From contig OZ257155.1 of the NCBI GenBank assembly GCA_965279355.1, positions 1,984,001 through 2,048,000 on the forward strand: a stretch of 64,000 nucleotides of DNA, written 5' to 3'. The notes beneath the pieces are model-generated. The model had not been told where the DNA came from and did not search any database. It saw only the letters and a program-made list of their open reading frames with translations. Below are positions 34,590 through 42,286 of this stretch, piece after piece. This DNA comes from G965279355 sp965279355 (GTDB taxonomy: Bacteria > Pseudomonadota > Alphaproteobacteria > CACIAM-22H2). The translations under genes and the position numbers were made by a program. Each line of letters begins with the position of its first letter. Position 1 is the first letter of the stretch.

Positions 34590-36251
34590 TTATGGTCCCG
34601 CGACGACCGGCAGCATCACTCGCGATGGCGTCTGACCGCCGTGCCGCAACGTCACCGTGATGATGCGCTGATCGATCAGCCGCGCCGTGGCCGGCGGGGC
34701 GCCGTCGCCGGTGTTCACGGGATGCGCCGGGAAACTGCCGGGCGAGACCGACAGGCGCAGCGCCGAGCCGGCCTTGATGCAGGCGCAGGTCGCGCGCATT
34801 GAAATCGTCACCGGCGACGTCGGTTTGTCCAGTCTCGCATAGCCTTCGGTGAGGTTGATCACGCGGCCGTCGGGCTTCACTTCGGACAGGATCGCGCAGA
34901 CATCGAAGCTCGGCTGGTCCGCTTCGACAAACAGGATGGCGGCGACGTTGCCTGCCAGATGCAGATCGGTTTTCTGCACCGGCATGGTGAAGGTGGCGAC
35001 ATCAGGGCGCATGTCGGCGGAGGCGCGGTTGGCGGGGCCGAGCGGATAGGCCTTGTGGCCGCCGACAGTTGGCGTCGGGCGCCAGGGATCGAAGACGAGG
35101 ACATCCTCGCCGGCTGGACCGGCGCTCTCCGTGAGAACACCATCCCTGGGATCGAGACCGGCGCGGCCGCAGCTGCGCAGATGCATGTCCTTCGCCGCCG
35201 CTGCCGGCCAGGAGTCGAACTCACTCCATGAGCCGCCCATTTCGAACAGGCGCACCGGCTTCTGCTTCATCACGCCGGTGTCGATCCCTTTCAGCCAATG
35301 ATCGAACCACTGGATCTGTAGATGATCGATCATGTTGATCGCGGTGTCGCCGAACTCCACCTCACCGACCTTGGTCGCCCACGGGATATGCACCCAAGGA
35401 CCGACGACTAGTTTCTGGTTGGCGACCTTGCGGCGGACCATGTCCTGATAGCAGCCCAGGGTGCCGCTCAGCATGCCGTCGTACCAGCCGCCGATATGCA
35501 GCATCGGCACGTCGATTTTATCGGCATGGAAGCGGGGCGATATCTTCTCCCAGAACGGACCCGGTTCGGGATGCGAGACCCAGGCCGGATAGTGACCGAA
35601 CTGGCCGTAGCGCTGCATCACATCCGGCATCGCCGGGATGGCGTCATTCAACGGCATGGCGCGCGCGGCCGAAACCAGCGCGCGGTGCGCGTCGACATTA
35701 CCGGCACGGCGCGTGGCTTCGGCGGAGAGCTGCGCGCCCCAGCCCAGGCCGGCATAGAACCGGAACGCATCGCCCTCGAAGGCGATATCGCTGTAGACAT
35801 CCCAGGCGGACATCGCGGGGCACAGCGCCTTGAGCGCCGGATGCTTCGTCGCGGCAGCAAAGAGCTGCGTCATGCCCTGATAGGAAAAGCCGTACATGCC
35901 GATGACGCCGCTCGACCCCGGCAGCTTTGCCGCCCAGTCCAGCGTATCGGCGCCGTCAGCGACTTCGGATTCGAAGATGCGGAATTCGCCTTCCGAGGTG
36001 CCGCGCCCGCGCACGTCCTGAATGACGACGATATAGCCGTGCTGCGCGTACCAGCTGGGATGGGCATAGACGACGGTGGACGCGATTGAGCGCCCATACG
36101 GCTGGCGCATCAGCAGGACCGGAAACGGACCCGCGGCATCGGGCCTGTAGATATCGGCCTCGAGCCGCACGCCGTCGCGCGTCTTCATCGACACCGTTTC
36201 GCGCGGCTTCAGCTTATAGCGCGCCGCCGCCGGCTTGCGGTCATCCGGCAT
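34590..36251 (-). CDS. CocE/NonD family serine hydrolase
   Basis: 553 residues. The alpha/beta-hydrolase domain (about 1-310) has the nucleophile in MYGFSYQGMTQLF and HIGGWYDGML. The C-terminal PepX-type jelly roll ends HGGQTPSRVMLPVV. The family includes cocaine esterase, glutaryl-7-ACA acylase and X-Pro dipeptidyl peptidase, so it cuts an ester or amide acyl bond. It overlaps the cupin gene by 11 bp, indicating coupling. The substrate is unknown. Confidence 0.87.
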   Translation of the reverse strand: MPDDRKPAAARYKLKPRETVSMKTRDGVRLEADIYRPDAAGPFPVLLMRQPYGRSIASTVVYAHPSWYAQHGYIVVIQDVRGRGTSEGEFRIFESEVADGADTLDWAAKLPGSSGVIGMYGFSYQGMTQLFAAATKHPALKALCPAMSAWDVYSDIAFEGDAFRFYAGLGWGAQLSAEATRRAGNVDAHRALVSAARAMPLNDAIPAMPDVMQRYGQFGHYPAWVSHPEPGPFWEKISPRFHADKIDVPMLHIGGWYDGMLSGTLGCYQDMVRRKVANQKLVVGPWVHIPWATKVGEVEFGDTAINMIDHLQIQWFDHWLKGIDTGVMKQKPVRLFEMGGSWSEFDSWPAAAAKDMHLRSCGRAGLDPRDGVLTESAGPAGEDVLVFDPWRPTPTVGGHKAYPLGPANRASADMRPDVATFTMPVQKTDLHLAGNVAAILFVEADQPSFDVCAILSEVKPDGRVINLTEGYARLDKPTSPVTISMRATCACIKAGSALRLSVSPGSFPAHPVNTGDGAPPATARLIDQRIITVTLRHGGQTPSRVMLPVVAGP

Positions 36252-36678
36252 GGCGCGCGCCTGCGATCACCGCTTTGTCTTCCGCATCCAGCGTGACCGG
36301 AATGCCATTGCGGATCAGCTGCGCGAAATCCTCATTAGGCACCATAACGGTCAGGCAGTAGAGCTTGCCGGCACCGGTGTTCTCGACCACATGCGTGCCG
36401 CCCGGGCGGACCATCAGCGCGTCACCGGCCTTCACGACCTTCTCGGCGCCGTCGCAATACGCGATCCCCTCGCCTGCCAGGACGAAGAACATCTCATGGG
36501 CGCGCTGGTGGACGTTGGGCGGAGTCTTGCCACCCTTCTCGAAAATCTCGATCACGCAGGTGAGATCGACATTGTCGCCCTCGGGATCGAAGATCATCGC
36601 GAAGTAGTTCGAATCGCCCGCCGCGATGCGATAGGCGCGGCATTCCGTCATGGTCTTCGCAATCAGATGGGATGTCAT
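36241..36678 (-). CDS. Cupin-domain protein
   Basis: 145 residues from the ATG at 36678, which overlaps the stop of the upstream hydrolase gene as ATGA; the longer frame would reach far into that gene. A single cupin barrel has HQRAHEMFFVLAGEG and GGTHVVENTG. It may bind metal or a small ligand and act as isomerase, dioxygenase or sensor. It sits between an isochorismatase-type hydrolase and CocE. Confidence 0.8.
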   Translation of the reverse strand: MTSHLIAKTMTECRAYRIAAGDSNYFAMIFDPEGDNVDLTCVIEIFEKGGKTPPNVHQRAHEMFFVLAGEGIAYCDGAEKVVKAGDALMVRPGGTHVVENTGAGKLYCLTVMVPNEDFAQLIRNGIPVTLDAEDKAVIAGARHAG

Positions 36679-37448
36679 TTCTTGAATCCCTTGCGGATGG
36701 CCGCACCCGACGCGACGAAACCGAAGCACTGCTTCACGTTATAGACCGTCGCGTCCCAGCAGAATTGCGGCGATGTGGTCGCCGAGCAGTCGGAAACCAT
36801 GATGCAGTCGTAGCCCAGGAAATTCGCGTCCTGGAGCGTGCACAACACGCATTGGTCGGCATTCACGCCGCCGAACAACAGCGTGGTGATGCCGAGATTG
36901 CGCAGCACTGAGTCGAGTTCGGTGTCCCAGAAGCCGCTCATCCGGTACTTGTCGATGTGGATGTCGTCCTTGTGCGGTTTTAGGCCATCGACGATGGCTG
37001 CCGCCCAGCTTCCCTTCTGCAGCACCGGCGCCTTGCTCTTTGGCAACGGATCGCCAAGACCGACGCCCTTGCCGGTCGGCTTGTAGACATGCAGCAGCGA
37101 CGGGCTGAGGTTGAGCTTGTCGGGACGGTTGCCCCAGTTCACCCAGATCACGGGAACATCGGCGCCGCGCAGTACCGGTAGCAGCGCGTTCAGCGGTTTG
37201 ATCGGCTGGCGCGCGGGTGTCACATCGACACCAATGTGCGCGAGCCAGCCCTTGGGCGAACAGAAATCGTTCTGCATATCGATGACGATCATCGCGGTGC
37301 GCGCGGCATCGATGACCAGCTTCTGCGGCTCGGCATCGATGGATATGGGACGGATTTTGCGCCCCTGCCGCGTCATGTCGACCTTGGTCTCGGACACCTG
37401 CCAGGCGGTCACCGGCGCCGATCCCAGGGACACTAAACCTCTAGCCAA
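36675..37448 (-). CDS. Isochorismatase-family cysteine hydrolase (biuret / ureidoacrylate hydrolase type)
   Basis: 257 residues. The TTG start at 37448 is supported by AGGAGG 5 nt upstream. The catalytic Asp is in VIDMQNDFC (about 56-64), the Lys in HIDKYRMSGFW and the nucleophilic Cys in ADQCVLCTLQDA. Relatives include RutB (ureidoacrylate), biuret hydrolase and N-carbamoyl amidases. With allophanate hydrolase and AtzE-type genes nearby, a carbamoyl or biuret-like substrate is plausible. First gene of a four-gene operon. Confidence 0.82.
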   Translation of the reverse strand: MARGLVSLGSAPVTAWQVSETKVDMTRQGRKIRPISIDAEPQKLVIDAARTAMIVIDMQNDFCSPKGWLAHIGVDVTPARQPIKPLNALLPVLRGADVPVIWVNWGNRPDKLNLSPSLLHVYKPTGKGVGLGDPLPKSKAPVLQKGSWAAAIVDGLKPHKDDIHIDKYRMSGFWDTELDSVLRNLGITTLLFGGVNADQCVLCTLQDANFLGYDCIMVSDCSATTSPQFCWDATVYNVKQCFGFVASGAAIRKGFKK

Positions 37449-37509
37449 ATCAGCCTCCTAGCCGTCCCTGCCCGAAAATTAGGCAGACATCATCTCGCCC
37501 GGGTGAACT

Positions 37510-37525
37510 TGCAAGAGGGGTGCCG
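37510..37525 (-). promoter_or_regulatory. Sigma-54 promoter candidate (weaker)
   Basis: The minus strand reads CGGCACCCCTCTTGCA, 10 of 12 defined positions with correct spacing; GGCAC and TTGCA are intact. Predicted start at 37499, leader 51 nt with AGGAGG before the TTG at 37448. Confidence 0.5.
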
Positions 37526-37548
37526 GACGCCTCACCCGCGTCTCTTCC

Positions 37549-37680
37549 GTCACCCCGCACTTGATGCGGGGCCCATCGTGCCGAGGGTGCGGTCGCTCCC
37601 ATGAGCGCGCCGACGTCGGCACATCCATACCGATGTCATCGAAAGCGGAGACATGGGCCCCGCATCAAGTGCGGGGTGAC
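37549..37680. repeat. REP/RIME-like paired hairpins in inverted orientation
   Basis: Two 28-bp arms (37549-37576 and 37653-37680) are perfect reverse complements, separated by 76 bp. Each arm is itself a hairpin, CCCCGCA-CTTGA-TGCGGGG. This is the layout of bipartite REP-like mosaics common in alphaproteobacterial intergenic DNA. It sits between two operons on the minus strand, where it may terminate transcription from the AtzH side. No transposase gene or target duplication was seen. Confidence 0.8.
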
Positions 37681-37712
37681 AGAAATGGAGAGAGACAGAG
37701 CCTCGACCGCCC

Positions 37713-38090
37713 CTACCCCATCAGACTCACATGCGCCGACACGACCCGCCAGCCGTCCGGGGTGCGCATCCAGGTCTGGGACTGGCGGCCGATCTTGGGC
37801 GTGCTGTCGCGGCGGAATTCGGTGTTGGCGGTCGCCATGTCGCGGCCGTAAGTCGTGATCACCGTGTTCTGGATGGTGCGCGCGAGGCCGGCCGAGGGAC
37901 GCCCAGCGCGGAAGGCCTGGATCTGTTCGTAGCCGTAGAGATTTTCACCGGCGCCGTAGCGGATGGTGAGCGGGCTTTTCCAGAACAGCTCGTCCAGAAC
38001 ATCGACTTCGTTGTTGACCAGCGCTTTTTCGTAGCGCGCAAACGCCGCCTGCATTTCGGCGACGACATCGGGCAGATTGATCTCAAGCAT
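37713..38090 (-). CDS. AtzH/HpxZ-like protein (DUF3225, SnoaL/NTF2 fold)
   Basis: 125 residues with ELFWKSPLTIRYGAGENLYG and GRQSQTWMRTPDGWRVVSAH, characteristic of AtzH and HpxZ. AtzH is reported to decarboxylate or hydrolyse 1,3-dicarboxyurea to allophanate in cyanurate catabolism, and HpxZ belongs to the oxalurate cluster of Klebsiella. It is the last gene of the amidohydrolase-AtzG-AtzE-AtzH operon, 13 nt after AtzE. Confidence 0.87.
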   Translation of the reverse strand: MLEINLPDVVAEMQAAFARYEKALVNNEVDVLDELFWKSPLTIRYGAGENLYGYEQIQAFRAGRPSAGLARTIQNTVITTYGRDMATANTEFRRDSTPKIGRQSQTWMRTPDGWRVVSAHVSLMG

Positions 38091-38103
38091 TCCTGTTGTT
38101 CCC

Positions 38104-39495
38104 TTACAGCGCAGCCACAGGTGCGGCGGCGACTCCCAGACGTTCCAGCTCGGCGGCGACGCGCAGCACCGTCGCCTCTTCCCACGGACGGCCGATAACC
38201 TGAATGCCCATCGGCATGCCGGGTCCCGCGATCGGCACCGCCGCCACCGGCAGGCCGATGAAGGAGATCGGCTGGGTGTAGAGGCCGAGATTGCTGCGGA
38301 CCACCACCTCCTTGCCGGCGGCGATCATCATTTTCTGTTCGAGCTCGGGGGCCGTGACCGGCGTGGACGGTGCCAGCACCACATCCACGGTCTTGAACAG
38401 TTCCGCCACCTGATGGCGATACCAGTGACGGAAGCGCTGCGCGCGATTGACCCAGGCGGCGGGAATCAGCGCGCCCGCCAGCAGGCGGTCGCGCGTCTCG
38501 AAATCGAAGTCCTTGGCACGAACGCGGATGCGGTCCAGATGCAGCGCCGCCCCTTCCGATGCCGTGATGACGAACGCGGCGGCACGCGCGCGCGCGGCTT
38601 CGGGAAACTCGACGGTGCGTGTAACACCCAGCGCCTTCGCGGCCTTGGCGACAGCGGCCGTCGCGTCGGCGCCGAGATTGTCGGCGAAATAACCGCCGGC
38701 CACGGCGATGCGTAGCCCGCCAACACCTTCACCGATTGATGGGAGCGCCAGTTCGACCGGACGATTGGCGCAGGCCGTGTCTTCGGGATCGGGGCCCTGC
38801 ATCGAGTCATAGGACAGCGCGAGATCGCGCGCGGTGCGGGCCAGCGGTCCCAGATGGTCGAGACTGGCGACGAACGGAAAGCTGCGGCGCCGGGACAGGC
38901 GGCCGAAGCTCGGCTTCAGGCCGAAAATGCCGCACAGCGACGACGGCACGCGGATCGAGCCGTTGGTATCGGAGCCGAGCGCCAGCGGCACAAGGCTGGC
39001 GCCGACCGCCGTGCCGGAGCCGCCCGACGAACCGCCGGACATGCGGCCCAGATCGTGCGGATTGCGCGAGTGATCGTAATGTTCGTTGCGTCCCGTGAAG
39101 TCATAGGCGTATTCGCCCATGTTGAGCGCGCCGACCAGAATGGCGCCTGCCGCCTCAAGCCGCTCGATCAGCACCGCGTCGTGCTTGGCGGGCGCAAGCT
39201 CGCGGTTGATCTTCGATCCCGCAAGCGTGGTGACACCTGAAATGTCGAACAGGTTCTTGACCGCGAACGGAACGCCGGCCAGCGGGCCGGGTTTCTCGCC
39301 GCGCGCGATCCGCTCGTCCATCTCCTTCGCGCGTTTACGGGCCCGGTCGCCCGTGACTTCGGTAAAGGCGTTCAGCTTGGGATTGAGAGCGGCGATGCGG
39401 GTCAGTGTCGCGTCGATCACCGCCGTCGCGGTGAGCGTGCGGCCCTGCATGTCGGCGGCGATTTCGGCAACGCTTTTCACGGAAAGGTCGCTCAT
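38104..39495 (-). CDS. AtzE/HpxY-like amidase (1-carboxybiuret hydrolase type)
   Basis: 463 residues of the amidase-signature family. The triad is K80 (PFAVKNLFD), S156 (SGGSSGGSG) and S180 (GSDTNGSIR). AtzE-type enzymes hydrolyse 1-carboxybiuret; HpxY-type enzymes probably act on oxalurate. Pairing with an AtzG-like small subunit (ATGA overlap) and an AtzH homologue downstream makes the AtzE/HpxY assignment stronger than a generic amidase. The product could feed allophanate hydrolase at 16561. Confidence 0.85.
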   Translation of the reverse strand: MSDLSVKSVAEIAADMQGRTLTATAVIDATLTRIAALNPKLNAFTEVTGDRARKRAKEMDERIARGEKPGPLAGVPFAVKNLFDISGVTTLAGSKINRELAPAKHDAVLIERLEAAGAILVGALNMGEYAYDFTGRNEHYDHSRNPHDLGRMSGGSSGGSGTAVGASLVPLALGSDTNGSIRVPSSLCGIFGLKPSFGRLSRRRSFPFVASLDHLGPLARTARDLALSYDSMQGPDPEDTACANRPVELALPSIGEGVGGLRIAVAGGYFADNLGADATAAVAKAAKALGVTRTVEFPEAARARAAAFVITASEGAALHLDRIRVRAKDFDFETRDRLLAGALIPAAWVNRAQRFRHWYRHQVAELFKTVDVVLAPSTPVTAPELEQKMMIAAGKEVVVRSNLGLYTQPISFIGLPVAAVPIAGPGMPMGIQVIGRPWEEATVLRVAAELERLGVAAAPVAAL

Positions 39496-39677
39496 CGCGG
39501 GGTGAACACCGCGGCCGGTTCCTCGCTCTCGTCGAGCGGGAAGTCGCTCACGAATTTCGCCATCGCGATGATGAGCGCGAAATTCTCCTGCACCACCGGC
39601 ATGTATTCCGGCGCGATGGGGAGCGCCATGGTTTTCGCCAGGGTCTCGATTTGGGCCTTGAGATCGGTGTCTGTCAT
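39492..39677 (-). CDS. AtzG-like small subunit (DUF4089)
   Basis: 61 residues, MTDTDLKAQIETLAKTMALP and so on, with the conserved VVQENFALI and FPLDESEEPAAVF tail. AtzG and HpxX form a GatC-like complex with the AtzE/HpxY amidase and stabilise it. The stop overlaps the amidase start as ATGA. The gene lies 9 nt after the amidohydrolase stop. Confidence 0.85.
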   Translation of the reverse strand: MTDTDLKAQIETLAKTMALPIAPEYMPVVQENFALIIAMAKFVSDFPLDESEEPAAVFTPR

Positions 39678-39686
39678 GGATGCAGC

Positions 39687-41027
39687 CTAGAGTGCGATTT
39701 GAAGATCGTCGAGTTCCCGGTAATCGGGCAATTTGCGGTCGATGGGACGGCCATTGCGCAGCACGACACGGTCGGACTGCGGCCGGGCCAGCAGCTCGCT
39801 CATGGAGCGCGCGTGGAAGAGGATGAGATCGGCGTTCATGCCGGGCTTGATGCGACCCAGTTCGGGAAGGCGCATGACATCGGCCGGGGTGCGCGTCACC
39901 ACGCGCGGCCAGTCGGTGTGCGGATAGTCGAGATGGGCGATGCGGACTGCCTGGTTATAGGTGTCGTGCATGTCGAGATCGCCGAACTCGTGGAAGGAGT
40001 CGCGCGTGTTGTCGCTGCCGACGGTCACAGTCACACCGCGCGCACGCAGCTCATGCAGCAGCGTCACGCCCCGCCAGCGCGGTGTGACCCCCGCATTGCG
40101 CGCCTGCACATACATGTTGCAGGTCGGCATGCTGGCCACCGCGAGGCCTGAATCGGCGCAGGCATCCAGCGTGTCTTTCACCAGCTGATCGGGCTGGATG
40201 GACAGGCTGCAGCAATGGCCGGTGACGATCTTTCCCTTGAAGCCGCGTTTGATCGCGGTGCGGGCGATGAAGCCCAGCGCCACGGCGCGGGGATCGCCGC
40301 CCTCGTCGACATGGAAATCGAGATCGAGATTCCGTTCCTCGGCCAGCTTGAAGAAATTATCCAGCATCGCCTGCAGGTCGGCAGGCATGCCGTTCTCATG
40401 GTCGCTATGGACCAGGCGCGTGACGCAGCCGAGATTGCCGCCGGCGTCGGCGACCATGTCGGCCAGCTTCGGGCCGAACGGCGACATGAAGGTGTCGATG
40501 GAAACGAGGCTGGTCGCCTGCAACGCGATCTTCCCGGCCCATTCGTCGCGCAGGTCGCGGAAGACCTTGTACGAAATGGCGGCCTGCGATTCGTAGACAT
40601 CGAGATGCGTGCGCAGCGCGGCCGTGCCATGCACATAGGCGCAGCGCAGCGCAAAATCGGCTCTCCGCTTGACGTCGTCATAGGACCAGCGGCGCGTGCG
40701 GTCATCGACGATGGTCTTGACCGCGGTCGGGAACGAGCCGTCGACGCTGGGGGCCCGCGGCCAGATATGGCCCTTGTCGAGATGGGTGTGGATGTCGACG
40801 TAACACGGCCAGATCTGGTCGTTGTCGAGATCGATCCCGCCATCGGAGCCCAGCGTGCCGGCCGGGGCGACGGACGTCACCCGGCCGCCGGCAATATCCA
40901 TATCGATGTCGATCAGGCCGCTGGAGTCGACCGGGCCCGGCGGCGGCATGTCGAGAAGGGCCGCCAGGACCCGCGCCCGGCGCAGGCGCAGATCACCGGT
41001 GTCAGGCAGTTTGAGGTAGTCGGACAT
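39687..41027 (-). CDS. Cytosine-deaminase-like amidohydrolase
   Basis: 446 residues from the ATG at 41027, whose MSDYLKLPDTGDLRLRRARV aligns with the starts of the paralogues. The metal site is DIHTHLDKGH, catalytic His and Glu are in FHVDEG, then His in TGHCCSL and Asp in GSDNTRDSF. First gene of the operon with the AtzG/E/H set, which suggests it forms the carbamoylated intermediate they process. No Shine-Dalgarno precedes the ATG, and the predicted sigma-54 start is 1 nt upstream, so the mRNA may be leaderless. Confidence 0.86.
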   Translation of the reverse strand: MSDYLKLPDTGDLRLRRARVLAALLDMPPPGPVDSSGLIDIDMDIAGGRVTSVAPAGTLGSDGGIDLDNDQIWPCYVDIHTHLDKGHIWPRAPSVDGSFPTAVKTIVDDRTRRWSYDDVKRRADFALRCAYVHGTAALRTHLDVYESQAAISYKVFRDLRDEWAGKIALQATSLVSIDTFMSPFGPKLADMVADAGGNLGCVTRLVHSDHENGMPADLQAMLDNFFKLAEERNLDLDFHVDEGGDPRAVALGFIARTAIKRGFKGKIVTGHCCSLSIQPDQLVKDTLDACADSGLAVASMPTCNMYVQARNAGVTPRWRGVTLLHELRARGVTVTVGSDNTRDSFHEFGDLDMHDTYNQAVRIAHLDYPHTDWPRVVTRTPADVMRLPELGRIKPGMNADLILFHARSMSELLARPQSDRVVLRNGRPIDRKLPDYRELDDLQIAL

Positions 41028-41038
41028 GCCCGGTGTAC

Positions 41039-41054
41039 AGCAAGCGCCGTACCA
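41039..41054 (-). promoter_or_regulatory. Sigma-54 promoter candidate, possibly leaderless
   Basis: The minus strand reads TGGTACGGCGCTTGCT, 11 of 12 defined positions, correct spacing. Predicted start at 41028, directly before the ATG at 41027. It would drive the amidohydrolase-AtzG-AtzE-AtzH operon. Confidence 0.7.
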
Positions 41055-41075
41055 ATCCCTCGCCAACTGCCCGTT

Positions 41076-41091
41076 TGGCATGCAGATTGCG
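41076..41091 (+). promoter_or_regulatory. Sigma-54 promoter candidate, divergent
   Basis: TGGCATGCAGATTGCG, 11 of 12 defined positions, correct spacing. Predicted start at 41102, leader 39 nt to the LysR gene. Only 21 bp separate it from the oppositely directed site at 41039-41054, so the two promoters may compete or share an activator. Confidence 0.62.
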
Positions 41092-41140
41092 AGATCGAGC
41101 ACAGAGTGTTGCCGGCGTTCGTGCAGCGGAAAGACCAGAT

Positions 41141-42067
41141 ATGCCCATGAAACTCCAGTCCCAGACCCTGCTGTCGACGGCGATCGGCTATTTCCAGACC
41201 GTGGCCCGGCTGGGCTCGATCCGGGCCGCCGCCGAAGCCCTCAATGTCGCCCCGTCGGCGGTCAGCCGGCAGATGCTGAAACTGGAGCAGGAGCTGGGCG
41301 CGCCGCTGTTCGAGCGGCTGCCGCGCGGCCTGCGCCTGACCAGCGCCGGAGAAATCCTGATCTATCATGCCCGCGCGGGCGCCTCCGAACTCGACCGCGG
41401 CCGGGCCCGTATCGAGGAGCTGAACGGCCTCAAGAGCGGCCATGTGGCGCTGGCCACCGTCGAAAGCGTGGCGTCGGGCTTCCTTGTCCCCGTCCTTGAG
41501 GCGTTCTGGAAAGAGTATCCGCGCATCACCATGAATCTCGTCGTGGCGGGATCGGGGCGCGTGTTTCATTCCGTCGCCGAGGGCGAAGCGGAGCTGGCCG
41601 TCGCCTTCGACGTCTCGGCCTCGCCCAAGCTCAAGGAGCTGACCTCGGTCTCGCTGCCCATCGGCGCCGTGATGTCGCCCCAGCACGCGCTGGCGAAGGA
41701 GAAATCGCTGCGCTTTCGCGATTTCCTCGGCTATCCGATCTTCCTCTCCGATAACTCGCTCACCATGCGGCCGCTGATGGAATCGGTGCTGCGGCGCATG
41801 ACCATGCCGCTGGCGATCCGCGTCATCTCCAACTCGGTCTATCTGATGAACCGGCTGGTCACCGAAGGCACCGGCGTCACTTTCGAGACGCGGGTCGGCA
41901 TCGCGCGCGAGCTGGCGGCGGGCGAACTCGTGTACGTGCCGCTGGCCGAACCGCAGCTGCGCCCGCAGCGGCTGGTGCTGCGCAGCCGGCCCGGCGGCGA
42001 TCTCTCCCCGCCCGCCGCCGTGCTGGCCAAGAGCCTTGCAACGGCGCTGGGCAAACTCACCCCCTGA
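41141..42067 (+). CDS. LysR-family transcriptional regulator
   Basis: 308 residues from the ATG at 41141 (MPMKLQSQ); an ATG two codons on is equally likely. GGAAAG lies about 9 nt upstream. The helix-turn-helix GSIRAAAEALNVAPSAVSRQ is nearly identical to that of the LysR protein at 19706, implying a shared or overlapping operator. It is divergent from the amidohydrolase/AtzGEH operon and upstream of a binding-protein/Rieske operon. A LysR gene behind a sigma-54-like site is unusual. Confidence 0.88.
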   Translation: MPMKLQSQTLLSTAIGYFQTVARLGSIRAAAEALNVAPSAVSRQMLKLEQELGAPLFERLPRGLRLTSAGEILIYHARAGASELDRGRARIEELNGLKSGHVALATVESVASGFLVPVLEAFWKEYPRITMNLVVAGSGRVFHSVAEGEAELAVAFDVSASPKLKELTSVSLPIGAVMSPQHALAKEKSLRFRDFLGYPIFLSDNSLTMRPLMESVLRRMTMPLAIRVISNSVYLMNRLVTEGTGVTFETRVGIARELAAGELVYVPLAEPQLRPQRLVLRSRPGGDLSPPAAVLAKSLATALGKLTP

Positions 42068-42202
42068 CGGCGGCGTTCTGCCGCTTCCGCCAGCATTGAG
42101 CTAACGGCAAGGCCGCCTTCCAAACGATGCCGCATGCGCGGCCCGTTTCTCCGGTCGGCGGGTGCAAAACACCGGTTTTTCAACCGCCTCGCGAAGACGG
42201 TC

Positions 42203-42218
42203 TGGCATAGGGATTGCC
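42203..42218 (+). promoter_or_regulatory. Sigma-54 promoter candidate
   Basis: TGGCATAGGGATTGCC, 11 of 12 defined positions, correct spacing. Predicted start at 42229, leader 58 nt to the ATG at 42287. The same bases also form a TGGCA-N7-TGCCA inverted repeat, so part of the signal could be a protein-binding site. Confidence 0.72.
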
Positions 42219-42219
42219 A

Positions 42220-42238
42220 TATTTCCTGTCAGGAAATA
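42220..42238 (+). promoter_or_regulatory. Perfect 19-bp palindrome at the predicted transcription start
   Basis: TATTTCCTGTCAGGAAATA has 9-bp arms around a single T and is centred at 42229, exactly on the predicted sigma-54 start. This suits a repressor operator, possibly for a LysR or GntR protein of the region. An alternative reading is an RNA hairpin at the 5' end of the mRNA. Confidence 0.62.
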
Positions 42239-42247
42239 GACGCCTCC

Positions 42248-42277
42248 GGCATTCCGACCGGAGGCATTCCGACAGGA
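42248..42277 (+). repeat. Tandem 15-bp duplication that includes the ribosome site
   Basis: GGCATTCCGACCGGA (42248-42262) is followed at once by GGCATTCCGACAGGA (42263-42277), one mismatch. The second copy supplies the AGGAG used for the ATG at 42287. It looks like a recent slippage duplication in the leader. Confidence 0.7.
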
Positions 42278-42286
42278 GTGAAGCGC

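Noticed and set aside
37549..37680. Insertion sequence bounded by 28-bp terminal inverted repeats
   Set aside because: Only 76 bp lie between the arms, with no transposase, no target duplication, and each arm is itself a hairpin. A REP-like element fits better.
16561..39495. A complete s-triazine (atrazine/cyanurate) degradation pathway
   Set aside because: AtzA, AtzB and AtzD homologues are absent. Only the lower carbamoyl-processing enzymes are present, and these also serve natural compounds.
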